A stretch of DNA of 64,000 bases from Mycobacterium sp. ITM-2016-00316. GTDB lineage: Bacteria > Actinomycetota > Actinomycetes > Mycobacteriales > Mycobacteriaceae. Of the stretch, positions 1 through 11,356 are shown piece by piece (position 1 is the stretch's first letter; each line of letters begins with the position of its first letter). The notes below the pieces were generated by a model. It was not told the origin of the DNA, did no database searches, and saw only the letters and a list, made by a program, of their open reading frames with translations. The DNA is taken from contig NZ_CP134398.1 in the NCBI RefSeq assembly GCF_002968335.2, forward strand, positions 5,456,001 to 5,520,000, written 5' to 3'. The position numbers and the translations under genes are program-made.

Positions 1-1038
1 CACCCCGTAGGCCGACGCGCCCGCCGGGTAGGCGCCCACCGGTGCCGGGCGCAGCGCATCGCCGCCGAGATTGGCCAGCTCGGATGTGGGTTGTGCGTCA
101 CCCCAAGGGAATCGGCGGCGCGCACCGGCCACCGGGTCCCACGCGCAGGCCTTCTCCCACTCGATCTCGGTCGGCAACCGGGCACCCGACCACGCCGCGA
201 ACGCCTCGGCCTCGAAGTAGGTGATGTGCTGCACCGGTTCGTCACCCGGAATGGTCTCGCGGTGGCCGAACCGGGTGCGGCTGCCGTCGGCGTTCCAGAA
301 TGCGGGCGCGCTCAGACCGGCCTGCTCGCGATGCGCCCACCCGCGCTCGGACCACCACTGCGGGGTCCGGTAGCCGCCGTCGTCGACGAACTCGCGCCAT
401 TGCGCGTTGGTGACCGGTACCCGCCCGATCCGGAACGGCTCGACGTGCACCACATGGCCGGGACGTTCGTTGTCCAGCGAGTACGGCTCCTCGGATGCGT
501 TGACGCCCAGGGTGAACGGGCCCCCGGGGATGAGCACCGAGGTTCCGGCCACACCGGCGCGGCCGCGGGGCAGCGCCGCGCCCGTGCTCAGCAGTGCGGG
601 GCCCGCGCGCAGGTTGAGCGCCTGCAGCATGGTCTCGTCGTGCTGGTTCTCGTGGGAGACGACCAACCCGAAGCGGAACAACGACTCGTCACCGTCGGTG
701 CGGTCCAGCACGTCGAGGGCGCGGTCGCGGACGGTGCGGCAATAGGTGCGCGCGTCGGCGGGCGGGAGCAACGGAAGGTCGACGCGGCTGGCGCGGGAAT
801 GCACGAATGCGTCATAGAGCGAGTCGACCTCGGGGGCCAGGATGCCAGGGGCGTTGGGGTCGCCATCGCGCAGCAGCCAGAACTCCTCCTGCTGCCCGAT
901 ATGGGCGAGGTCCCACACCAACGGGCTCATCAGCGGGTCGTACTGGCGATGCAGTTCGGCGTCGTCGAAGTCGACCAGGGCCAGGGTGCGCTCCCGGGCC
1001 CGGGTCAATTCGGTGGCCAGCGCTTGCGGTGATGTCAC
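1..1038 (-). CDS. egtB: Hercynine sulfoxide synthase EgtB (C-terminal part off the window)
   Basis: Non-haem iron enzyme of ergothioneine synthesis, which joins gamma-glutamylcysteine and oxygen to hercynine. Reading the minus strand from a GTG at 1038 gives an open frame of 346 codons to the window edge. It shows an N-terminal DinB-like helical domain with His46 (in LAHIGQQEE) and the pair His129/His133 (HENQH), matching the three-His iron site of the family, followed by an FGE-sulfatase-type domain ([32 protein letters not shown]). The GTG overlaps the TGA of the upstream egtA by 4 bp, so the two genes are translationally coupled; egtC and egtD would be expected beyond the left edge. Identity is secure; only the 3' end is missing. 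Confidence 0.95.
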   Translation of the reverse strand, partial: MTSPQALATELTRARERTLALVDFDDAELHRQYDPLMSPLVWDLAHIGQQEEFWLLRDGDPNAPGILAPEVDSLYDAFVHSRASRVDLPLLPPADARTYCRTVRDRALDVLDRTDGDESLFRFGLVVSHENQHDETMLQALNLRAGPALLSTGAALPRGRAGVAGTSVLIPGGPFTLGVNASEEPYSLDNERPGHVVHVEPFRIGRVPVTNAQWREFVDDGGYRTPQWWSERGWAHREQAGLSAPAFWNADGSRTRFGHRETIPGDEPVQHITYFEAEAFAAWSGARLPTEIEWEKACAWDPVAGARRRFPWGDAQPTSELANLGGDALRPAPVGAYPAGASAYGV

Positions 1039-2285
1039 GAGTCGTTCCTCGCCAGTTGGGTCAGAGCCGTCGGTATCCCATGTTCGACAACGAGATCGGA
1101 GAAGTCATCGCCCGGGCAGCGGCCGGCCTCGACGCCGGCGAGCAGCCGGGCCATCGCATCGGCCAGTTCAGCCGGGGCATGCTCGGCGGCGGCGGCCACA
1201 CATGTCACCGCCGCGGCCCGCAGGCCCGGGTCCGCGAGGCCGGCCCGTGCGGCCAGATCCCATTCACCGGAGACCGATTCGGTGGCACTGGTGGCGATCT
1301 CAGCGGCTGCGGGATTGTCCAACAACGTGACCAGGGTGAACACCACGGCCGGCCAGATGGAGTCGGGCACGCTGTCGAGGTACCGGATTTCCAACCAGCG
1401 CCGCGGCCGCACCGGAGGGAAGAGCGTGGTCAGGTGATACTCGAGATCCTCGTCGCCGGGAAGGCGGGCGTCCAACGGGATACGGCCGTCGGCCCAGTCG
1501 GCGTAGGAGACGAACTCGGTCATCGGCACCGCGTCGGGCGTGCGGACCAGCATCACCGGGGCGTGCAGTGCATAACGCGCCCAGTCGGCGGAGGGATCGT
1601 CACCGCTGTCGCCCAGCACCGGGCCGCACCGTGCCGAGTCCAGCTGCCCCCAGACGCGTTGGCGGGAGCTGCGCCATCCGGTGAAGTGTCCGCCCAGCAG
1701 GGGCGAGTTCGCCGACAACGCGATCATGGTCGGGCCCAGCGCGTGCGCCAGCCGGACCCGGTCCGCCCAGCCCGCCCGCGGGCCGGCCTCGATGTTGATC
1801 TGAACCGAGGCGGTCGAGGTCATCATGGCCGCGCCGGCCGCGGGGGTACCCGTTGCGGTGAAGAAGCTCTCCATCGCCCGATAACGGGCGCCGGGGTTGA
1901 TGCGCTGCGCGGGCCGCAGCGGATCGGCACCGAGCAACACCAGGCCCAGGCCGTGCGCGGCGAAATGGTGCGTGAGGACCGTGCGGTCGGCGGTCATGGC
2001 GATGATCGCGTCGGTGGCGCCGTCGGCCGGTGGGCCCGACAGTTCCACGGCGCCGCCCGGTTCGACGGTGATGGCACTGCCGCCGGGCAACGTGGGCACC
2101 GTCGCGATGACGTCGCTGAGCTCATCCCAGCCGGGCCGACGCAGGGGATCGGTGATGTCGAAGCAGTGCGCCTCGATCTCCAGACCAACCTTGCCGATCG
2201 GCCCGTCGTGCAGACAGTTCGCCGCGATCGCGGCGGCAGCCCGCCCGGACGCGCACTCCATGTCCCGCGCGGCAGCGGTGGTCAT
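1035..2285 (-). CDS. egtA: Glutamate-cysteine ligase EgtA
   Basis: ATP-dependent ligation of glutamate and cysteine to gamma-glutamylcysteine, the sulfur donor used by EgtB. The 416-residue product has the plant/actinobacterial type glutamate-cysteine ligase features: [14 protein letters not shown] near the N-terminus, VQINIEAG in the middle and RWLEIRYLD in the C-terminal third. I start at the ATG at 2285 because a GGGGAGGAG ribosome-binding site (2295-2303) lies 8 bp upstream; the GTG at 2294 would abut that site. It is the first gene of an egtA-egtB operon with a GTGA overlap. The order agrees with the known mycobacterial ergothioneine cluster. Confidence 0.94.
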   Translation of the reverse strand: MTTAAARDMECASGRAAAAIAANCLHDGPIGKVGLEIEAHCFDITDPLRRPGWDELSDVIATVPTLPGGSAITVEPGGAVELSGPPADGATDAIIAMTADRTVLTHHFAAHGLGLVLLGADPLRPAQRINPGARYRAMESFFTATGTPAAGAAMMTSTASVQINIEAGPRAGWADRVRLAHALGPTMIALSANSPLLGGHFTGWRSSRQRVWGQLDSARCGPVLGDSGDDPSADWARYALHAPVMLVRTPDAVPMTEFVSYADWADGRIPLDARLPGDEDLEYHLTTLFPPVRPRRWLEIRYLDSVPDSIWPAVVFTLVTLLDNPAAAEIATSATESVSGEWDLAARAGLADPGLRAAAVTCVAAAAEHAPAELADAMARLLAGVEAGRCPGDDFSDLVVEHGIPTALTQLARNDS

Positions 2286-2396
2286 CCGAACCACTCCTCC
2301 CCAGGACCTGGACGCTGGGAGCCCTCAACCCGATGAGCCCGTGTTATTTCAATCTTCCAGACAGGTCTGACATATTCCCAAGGGTTTTGTTCGCCG

Positions 2397-3035
2397 TTAT
2401 TGCCCGAGGGTGTTCTGCATGGCCCCGGCCAGCACGTTGACCGCGGGCCCACCGTTGCCGGGCTGACAGACTTTCGCCTGCAGCAGAACGTTTTCCCGCA
2501 ACCGGGTCTGGATGAAACACCGGCGGTCGGTGCCGCCTTCCTGTTTCACCCAGACCGCGTCGGTCGGCGTCGCGGTACCGCCGGAGAAGGTCCACACCTG
2601 GTTGACGAAGTTGTCCAGGTGCATCGTGGTGGTCTGGCCGGCGCATCCGGTGGTGCGGTCGGTGACGCGGTGGTACGCGCGGGTGGCCGCGTCGTCGGTG
2701 GCGAAGACACCGACCGACTGCTTGACCAGGCGGGTCGCATCCGTTGCGGAGGTCTGCGCGACGGCGCCGTTGAACGACGCCAGATCCGGATCGGCGTACA
2801 CGTCGGGGAGACCGATGTCGGCCCAGTTGTTGCAGGCCGGGTTGTCGACGTAGAACGCCTGGCCCGGGTTGCCGAACTCGGCTTCCCAGGCCAGCGGTGC
2901 GCCGACGATGTTGCTGACCGAGCCCTTCGGCAGGACCGCGTAACTGACGACGCCGGGATCGGACGGTCGGGCCGAGGCCGGAGCGGCGAGGGCCAGAGCC
3001 ACTCCCACACCGGCGGCCAGTGCAGTCAGCCGCAT
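2397..3035 (-). CDS. Secreted PknH-type sensor-domain protein
   Basis: The 212-residue protein has a Sec signal peptide (about residues 1-22, ending PASA) and a single extracellular domain of the kind found outside the kinase PknH. Four cysteines (NPACNNW, TGCAGQ, RRCFIQ, AKVCQP) fit the two conserved disulfides of that fold. There is no kinase domain or membrane anchor, so it is a free exported sensor-like or ligand-binding domain. Position between egtA and the asd-ask genes matches M. tuberculosis Rv3705c. The ligand is unknown. Confidence 0.8.
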   Translation of the reverse strand: MRLTALAAGVGVALALAAPASARPSDPGVVSYAVLPKGSVSNIVGAPLAWEAEFGNPGQAFYVDNPACNNWADIGLPDVYADPDLASFNGAVAQTSATDATRLVKQSVGVFATDDAATRAYHRVTDRTTGCAGQTTTMHLDNFVNQVWTFSGGTATPTDAVWVKQEGGTDRRCFIQTRLRENVLLQAKVCQPGNGGPAVNVLAGAMQNTLGQ

Positions 3036-3053
3036 GGCTCGATCATGCCAAAG

Positions 3054-3584
3054 TCAGAAAAGCGTCTGCGTGCAGTACGTCCGGGCCGGCGCGGGATATG
3101 GCCATGCGTAGGAACCGGCGATCGCCGGGCACGCGGATTGATCCCGGACGTCCAGGCGCTGGGTGACCTGCACCAGCACGCCGTCGTCGCGGTCATCGCA
3201 GGAGGCCTTCTCGACCAGCCCGATCGGCATCTCCATCAGGTAGCACTGGTTGGCCACCAGGTTGGGCACCAGGCACAGCCGGGCGGTCGACGGTTCGGCG
3301 TAGTCGGTCGGAAGGTGCTGGTACTCGGTGGTGGGGCAGTCACCGGCGGCGTCGGCGGTGGCGCCGACGGTGTAGCTCGGATCCTGGGTGCAGGACACCT
3401 CGCTGGCCTGCACCGGATCCGGCGTCGGGGCCGCGTCCGCGTCGATTTCCACGCAGTCCCCGACGGCGAATACCGTCGAGGCGGCGACGTCGGGAGCGGC
3501 CCCGCGCAGGCTGCAGCCCGGCAGACCCGCCAATACCACGAGGGCCGCGACAAACGCGGCAATGCGCAGCGGTCGGCGTGTCAT
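3054..3584 (-). CDS. Putative lipoprotein, cysteine-rich exported domain
   Basis: A 176-residue protein with a basic n-region (MTRRPLR), a hydrophobic core and the lipobox LPGC, so it is probably lipid-anchored at about Cys25. The exported part has about eight further cysteines, including VGDCVEID, VSCTQDP, GDCPTTE, NQCYLM, SACPAI and TYCTQ, suggesting several disulfides. The VFAVGDCV start resembles the septum-formation-type domain often fused to mycobacterial lipoproteins, but I do not assign a function. The frame stays open upstream to 3890; the ATG at 3584 is chosen because it begins the signal peptide. It ends 18 bp before the PknH-type gene and is probably cotranscribed. Confidence 0.72.
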   Translation of the reverse strand: MTRRPLRIAAFVAALVVLAGLPGCSLRGAAPDVAASTVFAVGDCVEIDADAAPTPDPVQASEVSCTQDPSYTVGATADAAGDCPTTEYQHLPTDYAEPSTARLCLVPNLVANQCYLMEMPIGLVEKASCDDRDDGVLVQVTQRLDVRDQSACPAIAGSYAWPYPAPARTYCTQTLF

Positions 3585-3669
3585 GGTTAGCGACACTCTC
3601 ACGGATGAGGTCAGAGTGCCAAGAGTTACGGATGATTCCTCACTCGCCCGCGAGGGTCCTCTTAATGTT

Positions 3670-4107
3670 TCAGGGGCGCGGCGGCGTGGCCGGAGCGTTG
3701 CCGGGCCCCGCGCCCTGACCCTGCTGTGGGCCCTGGAATCCCGGTCCGAACCCGGGGCCACCCTGGGCGCCCGGTCCACCGGGTCCGCCCGGTCCGCCAG
3801 GGAAGAAGATGTGCGGCGGTCCCATCGGCGGCCCGCCACGGTGGAACATCCCGCTCTCGCGGTCCGGCCCGCCGCGATGGTGCCCGCCACCGTCGGAGCT
3901 CTTGCCCAGGATGAAGCCGGAGAAAAAGATCACCGCGACGACGAAGGTGACGCCGGCGACGATGCCCACCCAGGCGGCCACCTGGGTGACCCGGTTACGT
4001 CGAGGGTGCTCCTCGGTCGGGACCACCACCGCGGGCGGCGGCGGGGGTGCTGCGGCTGCAGCCACGGGCGCCGTGGTGCTGGTCGAGTTGTCGGGTTCTT
4101 CGCTCAT
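3670..4107 (-). CDS. Pro/Gly-rich single-pass membrane protein
   Basis: The 145-residue protein has an acidic Ser/Thr N-terminus, a run of alanines and prolines, a basic stop (EHPRRNR), one transmembrane helix (about residues 42-68) and a glycine-proline-rich tail made of GGPGGPGG-type repeats. It corresponds in position and style to the short proline-rich Rv3706c of M. tuberculosis. The composition predicts a disordered tail outside the membrane. No enzymatic motif is visible. Repeated GGP codons explain the many open frames on the opposite strand here. Confidence 0.65.
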   Translation of the reverse strand: MSEEPDNSTSTTAPVAAAAAPPPPPAVVVPTEEHPRRNRVTQVAAWVGIVAGVTFVVAVIFFSGFILGKSSDGGGHHRGGPDRESGMFHRGGPPMGPPHIFFPGGPGGPGGPGAQGGPGFGPGFQGPQQGQGAGPGNAPATPPRP

Positions 4108-4159
4108 GGATTCATGATGCCGACGAGCGGCAATGTGGCGGCTGGTTAGAGCATGTGAA

Positions 4160-5254
4160 TCAGCTATGAAACGGATACACCGCGTACTGGATCACCCGGT
4201 AGGGGGTGCCACCGCGGGGTGTGGTGTTCCACTGGCTGACGAAGACCCGCAATTCGGCCAGCGTCGAGGCCGGTGAGATGTAGCCGCCGTACGGCTGGGC
4301 CAGCCGGTTGTCCTGAGGCGCGGGCAGGTCCTCGGGCCGATCGGGCCAGGGCGAGCCGACCACCACCGTCGTCACCGGCGCGGAGCCGAGCTGGGTCGGG
4401 TCCGCCGCTACTCGGACCTCCATGTTGCCGGTGGCGGCGTTGAAGTAGGACAACACCGTCTTGCCGTCGATCTGGCGCACACTCAGCTCGCCCACCCGAT
4501 CGGGCCACAGCGGGGTCGGAGCCTTGCCCCACCCCTCGACCGCCGACCAGCCCTGCCAGGCGCCGCGATCGGTGAAGTTCTGCGGCGCCACCCGATACAG
4601 CGTCGCCGGTGCACTGCGGTCGAAATTGTCGGCCACGATGTAGACCCAGCCACGTTCGGAATCCGAGGTCGGGATGGGGTCGTAGTAACCGCTGATCTGG
4701 GACTGTCCACCGCCGGCAAAATCTGCCGGGCGCTGCGATCCCATGATCGTGGGCCAATCACCCTTCGCGGCATCGGCTTTCACCAGACGCGAGCTCGACG
4801 GGCGGAGGTTTTGCGTCGTCGTGACCAGCATGTAGTTCTCGCGGTTGATCGACACGATGCCCGCCGGTAGCTGCGATGCGCCGGCGGGCGTGGGGTCGGC
4901 CAGCAGCCGTGTCGAGGTACCGGTCACCCCGGTGATGCGGATACCCGCCGGGGCGTTGATCGAGTCGGGGTCCACGTGCAGCGCGATCGGCGAGTACCAG
5001 CCGCCGTAGCCGACGCCCTGCCCCGCGAAACTGTCACCACACACCTGCAGCAGCCGGCTGGGGAATTCCATGAACTCACACAGATCGGTCGCGCCGATCC
5101 CGTAATCTCCTGTCGCAGTGCCTGTTCCGGCCACCGGACCGAGCATGATGACCTGGCCCGGCAAGAGCTTCAGGTCCGCATAGGCGGACGGGGCAAGCGC
5201 CACCACCGCCACCATCGCTGCCGAGACTGCGTTCCGGAAGGTGGTTGCTCGCAC
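4160..5254 (-). CDS. Secreted DUF4185-type protein
   Basis: A 364-residue exported protein. After a signal peptide (AVSAAMVAVVALAPSAYA) the sequence carries the repeated beta-propeller-like blocks of the DUF4185 family: GPVAGTGTATGDYGIGATDL, GGWYSPIALHV, YMLVTTTQNL and GWVYIVADNFDR. This family is often annotated as a putative secreted sugar-binding or hydrolase-like domain of unknown activity. A GTG at 5254 is chosen as start: AGAAGGA sits just upstream and the signal peptide begins there. It lies 31 bp after the asd stop and may be read through from ask-asd. Position agrees with Rv3707c. Confidence 0.72.
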   Translation of the reverse strand: MRATTFRNAVSAAMVAVVALAPSAYADLKLLPGQVIMLGPVAGTGTATGDYGIGATDLCEFMEFPSRLLQVCGDSFAGQGVGYGGWYSPIALHVDPDSINAPAGIRITGVTGTSTRLLADPTPAGASQLPAGIVSINRENYMLVTTTQNLRPSSSRLVKADAAKGDWPTIMGSQRPADFAGGGQSQISGYYDPIPTSDSERGWVYIVADNFDRSAPATLYRVAPQNFTDRGAWQGWSAVEGWGKAPTPLWPDRVGELSVRQIDGKTVLSYFNAATGNMEVRVAADPTQLGSAPVTTVVVGSPWPDRPEDLPAPQDNRLAQPYGGYISPASTLAELRVFVSQWNTTPRGGTPYRVIQYAVYPFHS

Positions 5255-5285
5255 TTTTCCTTCTGGAATGCAGTTTCGGCGTGGA

Positions 5286-7588
<2,303 letters not shown>

Positions 7589-7691
7589 TGTAAACCTCTC
7601 AACCAGCCGGGGATGTCCTGACAAGGATAAGGGGTCGATGCACGGCCTTTTACTGCTCCACCTTCCAGGCGCTCGACTTGCGGTGAAACCG

Positions 7692-7707
7692 TTTACCCGC
7701 CCGCAAC
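7692..7707 (+). promoter_or_regulatory. Possible GlnR half-box upstream of amt
   Basis: TTTAC, six bases, GCAAC lies 83-98 bp before the amt start. It fits the mycobacterial GlnR pattern GTnAC-n6-GnAAC at all but the first base. amt and the glutamine-related genes after it are classical GlnR targets, which is why I looked here. One imperfect box is weak evidence. Confidence 0.3.
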
Positions 7708-7789
7708 GCAACGATGCCGTCCACGTAACAGAAACGGAGGTTACTGCCAGTGGTCGGCCCGCTCGGGCCGCGCACCTCAGGAGACGTTG

Positions 7790-9043
7790 ATGGATACAGG
7801 TACTACGGCCTTCATACTCTGTTGCATCATCGGCCTCACGCTGATGATTCCCGGCCTGGCGCTCTTCTACGGCGGCATGGTCTCGGTCAAGAGTTCGACC
7901 AACATGATGATGATGACGTTCGGCGCGGTCGCGATCGTCGGCCTGCTCTGGGTGCTCTTCGGCTTCTCGATGGTGTTCGGGACCTCGATGGGCGGCTTCG
8001 TCGGCGACATCACCGAATTCGCCGGTATGACAGACCTACTCGAACCGATGACCACCATCGACGGCCTACCGATCAGCCTGTTCGCGCTGTTCCAGGCGTT
8101 GTTCGCGGTGATCACCGTCGCTCTGATCTCCGGTGCGGTCGCCGATCGGATGAAGTTCGGCGCGTGGATGGTGTTCGCGGCCGTGTGGGCGGTGCTGGTC
8201 TACTTCCCGGTCGCGCACTGGGTGTTCGCGTTCGACGGTGTGGTCACCGAGAACTCGGTGGGTGGCTGGATCGCCAACACGCTGGGCGCCGTCGACTTCG
8301 CCGGCGGGACCGCGGTGCACATCAATGCGGGCGCGGCCGCTCTGGCGGTGGCCATCGTGCTCGGCAAGTCCGCGATGTTCGGTCAGCTGCGCAAGCCGCA
8401 CAATGTGCCGCTGACGCTGCTGGGCGCGGGCATGCTCTGGGCCGGCTGGTACGCCTTCAACGGCGGATCGGCACTGGCGGCCGGCAATTCAGCCGCGATC
8501 GTCATGGTCACCACATTCGTGGCGACCTGCGCGGCGGTCCTGGCCTGGCTGGCGGTGGAGAAGATCAAGACCGGTCACGTCACCGGCGTCGGCGCGGCCT
8601 CCGGCGCCATCACCGGCCTGGTCGCCATCACCCCGGCCTGTGGCGCGGTCACGCCGATCGGCGCCATCTTCGTCGGTGGTATCGCCGGGGCGATCTGCGT
8701 GTACGCGGTCGGCGTCAAGGACAAATTCGGTTACGACGACTCACTGGATGTGGTCGGCGTGCACCTGGTGGGTGGCGTCGTGGGCACCCTGCTGATCGGC
8801 TTCTTCGCCAGCGAGGGCATGCCCAACGGCGTCAACGGCCTGCTCTACGGGGGCGGTATCGACCTGCTCTGGAAGCAAGCCGTGGCGGCCGGCGCGGTGA
8901 TGGCGTATTCGTTCGTCATCGCCTTCGCGATCGCCTTCGCCATCAAGAAGACGATGGGCATCCGCATCTCCCCGGATGAGGAAGAGAAGGGTATCGACGC
9001 CAAGTTCCATCGCGATTCGGCGTACGAGCTCGAATACTCCTGA
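7790..9043 (+). CDS. amt: Ammonium transporter Amt
   Basis: Inner-membrane ammonium channel of the Amt/MEP/Rh family, 417 residues with about eleven hydrophobic segments starting [19 protein letters not shown]. Diagnostic blocks are [20 protein letters not shown] and [17 protein letters not shown]. An AGGAG at 7779-7783 sits 6 bp before the ATG; the TTG at 7787 is less well spaced. A hairpin terminator follows. No glnK/glnD gene follows it, unlike many amt operons; instead it precedes the glnT-type cluster, suggesting joint response to nitrogen limitation. Confidence 0.95.
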   Translation: MDTGTTAFILCCIIGLTLMIPGLALFYGGMVSVKSSTNMMMMTFGAVAIVGLLWVLFGFSMVFGTSMGGFVGDITEFAGMTDLLEPMTTIDGLPISLFALFQALFAVITVALISGAVADRMKFGAWMVFAAVWAVLVYFPVAHWVFAFDGVVTENSVGGWIANTLGAVDFAGGTAVHINAGAAALAVAIVLGKSAMFGQLRKPHNVPLTLLGAGMLWAGWYAFNGGSALAAGNSAAIVMVTTFVATCAAVLAWLAVEKIKTGHVTGVGAASGAITGLVAITPACGAVTPIGAIFVGGIAGAICVYAVGVKDKFGYDDSLDVVGVHLVGGVVGTLLIGFFASEGMPNGVNGLLYGGGIDLLWKQAVAAGAVMAYSFVIAFAIAFAIKKTMGIRISPDEEEKGIDAKFHRDSAYELEYS

Positions 9044-9056
9044 TCCACCGATGATT

Positions 9057-9085
9057 CCCCGGTGACCATCGGTCGCCGGGGTTTC
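9057..9085 (+). terminator. Intrinsic terminator after amt
   Basis: An 11-bp stem (CCCCGGTGACC / GGTCGCCGGGG, one G-T wobble) with loop ATC is followed by GTTTCC. It lies 13 bp after the amt stop and separates amt from glnT. Confidence 0.7.
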
Positions 9086-9091
9086 CTCGGC

Positions 9092-9135
9092 TTGCACGAG
9101 TTTCATACAGTGATACTCTGTTTCTTACAAAGAGA
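9092..9135 (+). promoter_or_regulatory. Candidate glnT promoter with inverted repeat
   Basis: TTGCAC (9092-9097), 16 bp, TACTCT (9114-9119) resembles a sigma-A promoter. An inverted repeat TCTGTTT-n5-AAAGAGA (9117-9135) overlaps the -10/start region, a plausible site for a repressor such as the XRE-cupin protein encoded at the end of the cluster. Inference only; the amt terminator just upstream makes a separate promoter likely. Confidence 0.35.
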
Positions 9136-9149
9136 CGAGTCATAACAAG

Positions 9150-10475
9150 ATGACGAAAGTTCTGGTAACCATGACCACCGATCTCGCCACCCTCGCCGAG
9201 AAGTCCAGCACCCGTTTCATCCTCGCGCTGTTCGTCGACCTGCGCGGAAAGCCCTGCGCCAAGCTGGTTCCCGTCGAAGCCGTCGACCAGCTGGCCACCG
9301 AAGGCGTCGGCTTCGCCGGCTACGCAGTGGGCGCCATGGGCCAGGAGCCCAAGGACCCCGACCTGATCGCCGTGCCGGATCCGGCCTCGTTCACCCCCAT
9401 CCCGTTCATCAAAGAGGGTCTGGCGCTGGTGCACTGCGACCCGCACGTAGAGGGCAAGCCGTGGCCGTACGCCCCGCGGGTCATTCTCAAGAACCTCGTG
9501 GCCCAGGCCGCCGATGCCGGCTTCGAACCGTGGGTCGGCGCCGAGGTGGAGTATTTCCTGTTGCGCCGCAACGAAGATGGCGCCCTGGTCACCGCCGATG
9601 CGGCTGACACCGCCGCCCAACCCTGCTATGACGCCCGCGGCGTCACCCGGATGTATGAGCACCTCACCGCGATCTCCACGGCGATGAACACGTTGGGCTG
9701 GTCCAACTACGCCAACGACCACGAGGACGGCAACGGGCAGTTCGAGCAGAACTTTCAGTTCGACGAGGCACTGGTGACCGCCGACCGGGTGATCACGCTG
9801 CGCTACCTGCTGTCGATGATCGCCGCCGAACGCGACATGGTGGCCACCTTCATGCCCAAGCCGTTCGCCGACCGCACCGGCAGCGGACTGCACTTCCACC
9901 TCTCGCTCACCAGCGCCGGCAACCCGGTCTTTCCCGCCGACACCGATGACCGCGGCCTGGGACTGTCCGACACCGCGTACGCCTTCATCGCCGGGATCCT
10001 CGAGCATGCCTGCGCGCTGCAGTCCGTCATCGCCCCGACCGTCAACTCCTACAAGCGAACCGGTGCCACCACCACGGCGTCGGGCGCATCCTGGGCGCCC
10101 CGCAAGCCCAGCTACGGCGGCAATGATCGCACCCACTACATCCGGGTTCCGGACAACCAGCGGATCGAGCTCCGCGGCGGGGACGGATCGGCCAACCCGT
10201 ATCTGGCAATCGCCGCCGCGCTGGGCGCCGGGTTGGACGGGATCAAACGCAGCCTGGACCCCGGCGCGGTCGGCGCCCAAGGCCCCGCGAATCTGCCGCC
10301 CACGCTGCTGCATGCGGTCGATGAGTTGGACGCCGATCCGGTGGTGGCCGGGGTGCTCGACGCCGCCGGCGACGGTGTGGCCACCTACTTCGCCGGCATC
10401 AAACGCGAGGAGTTCTTCGCCTACCACGGCACCGTCACGCCGTGGGAAGTCGACCAGTACCTGACAGCCTTCTAG
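9150..10475 (+). CDS. glnT: Type III glutamine synthetase-like enzyme (GlnT / gamma-glutamylmethylamide synthetase family)
   Basis: A 441-residue ATP-dependent glutamate-amine ligase. The glutamine-synthetase fold is shown by VGAEVEYFLL, NYANDHEDGNGQFEQNF, GSGLHFHLSL and RIELRGGDGSANPYLA. It is closer to the GlnT/GlnA-III group than to the housekeeping GlnA. In methylotrophs and rhizobia such proteins are gamma-glutamylmethylamide synthetases or GlnT, next to the same three glutamate-synthase-like genes found here (glxBCD / mgsABC). Start ATG 9150; an in-frame ATG at 9171 (MTTDLATL) is an alternative and neither has a strong ribosome-binding site. It begins a tightly packed operon of five or six genes. 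Confidence 0.85.
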   Translation: MTKVLVTMTTDLATLAEKSSTRFILALFVDLRGKPCAKLVPVEAVDQLATEGVGFAGYAVGAMGQEPKDPDLIAVPDPASFTPIPFIKEGLALVHCDPHVEGKPWPYAPRVILKNLVAQAADAGFEPWVGAEVEYFLLRRNEDGALVTADAADTAAQPCYDARGVTRMYEHLTAISTAMNTLGWSNYANDHEDGNGQFEQNFQFDEALVTADRVITLRYLLSMIAAERDMVATFMPKPFADRTGSGLHFHLSLTSAGNPVFPADTDDRGLGLSDTAYAFIAGILEHACALQSVIAPTVNSYKRTGATTTASGASWAPRKPSYGGNDRTHYIRVPDNQRIELRGGDGSANPYLAIAAALGAGLDGIKRSLDPGAVGAQGPANLPPTLLHAVDELDADPVVAGVLDAAGDGVATYFAGIKREEFFAYHGTVTPWEVDQYLTAF

Positions 10476-10486
10476 AAAGGAACGCT

Positions 10487-11356
10487 ATGTGCGGGATCGT
10501 GGGTTTGCACCTGCGCACACCTGAGCTCTATCCCCGGCTGGGGGAACTGCTCAGCGGGATGCTCGGTGAGATGTCGGACCGGGGGGCTGATTCTGCCGGG
10601 GTTGCGGTCTACGGGGACCCGCTGTGGTCGCCGCCGGGACGGGGTTGCGTGTCGGTGACCGATATCGAGGTGGTGCCGGATCTCGGAACCGATGTCGATG
10701 TGGTGCAGGTGGATTCGAGCTACCTGCTGTCGTCCGACGTGTCCTCCGAGGAATTGTTGGAACGGGTGCGGCTGTCCTATCCGGAGGCGCTGATCGCCGG
10801 TTTCGGCGCCGACCTGGCGGTGCTCAAGGGGGTCGGGCATCCGCGGGCGCTGACCGACGCATGGGGCCTGGCCAAGGCTCAGGGATGGCAGGGCGTCGGG
10901 CACACCCGGATGGCCACCGAATCGGCGGTGACACCGTCGGGCTGCCATCCCTATACCGTCGGCCCGCAACAGTGCCTTGTGCACAACGGGTCCTTCGCCA
11001 ACCACGCCACCATCCGCCGCGACCTGCGCCGGGCCGGGGTGGTCTTCGACAGCGAGAACGACACGGAGGTGGGTGCGCGGTTCGTCGCGCAGCAGCTGGC
11101 CGCCGGCCGTGATGTGGAAACCGCGCTGAAGGAACTCTGCGCCACCTTCGACGGTTTCTACACCCTGCTGGTCTCCAACCACGATTCGTTCGCCGTGGTG
11201 CGCGACGCCATCGCCTGCAAGCCGGCCGTCATCGCCGAGACCGCCGACTGGGTGGCCATGGCCAGCGAGTACCGCGCGCTCTCCGAGTTGCCCGGTGTCG
11301 AATCGGCCAAGATCTGGGAACCCGAACCGGAGGTGGTGTACGCATGGACCCGCTAG
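10487..11356 (+). CDS. Class II glutamine amidotransferase subunit (GlxB / MgsA-like)
   Basis: A 289-residue stand-alone glutaminase resembling the N-terminal domain of glutamate synthase. The start MCGIVGLHL puts the nucleophilic Cys at position 2, so the ATG at 10487 (AAAGG 6 bp upstream) must be used rather than the in-frame upstream codons. Family motifs are DRGADSAGVA, GVGHTRMATES, CHPY and LVHNGSFAN. It should hydrolyse glutamine, or the methylamide made by the preceding enzyme, and pass the amine to the FMN subunit. It lies 11 bp after glnT and overlaps the next gene by 13 bp. Confidence 0.85.
   Translation: MCGIVGLHLRTPELYPRLGELLSGMLGEMSDRGADSAGVAVYGDPLWSPPGRGCVSVTDIEVVPDLGTDVDVVQVDSSYLLSSDVSSEELLERVRLSYPEALIAGFGADLAVLKGVGHPRALTDAWGLAKAQGWQGVGHTRMATESAVTPSGCHPYTVGPQQCLVHNGSFANHATIRRDLRRAGVVFDSENDTEVGARFVAQQLAAGRDVETALKELCATFDGFYTLLVSNHDSFAVVRDAIACKPAVIAETADWVAMASEYRALSELPGVESAKIWEPEPEVVYAWTR

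Noticed and set aside
91-1032. A 313-codon plus-strand frame at the left edge
   Set aside because: It is the complement of egtB, whose minus-strand frame shows clear catalytic motifs and coupling to egtA.
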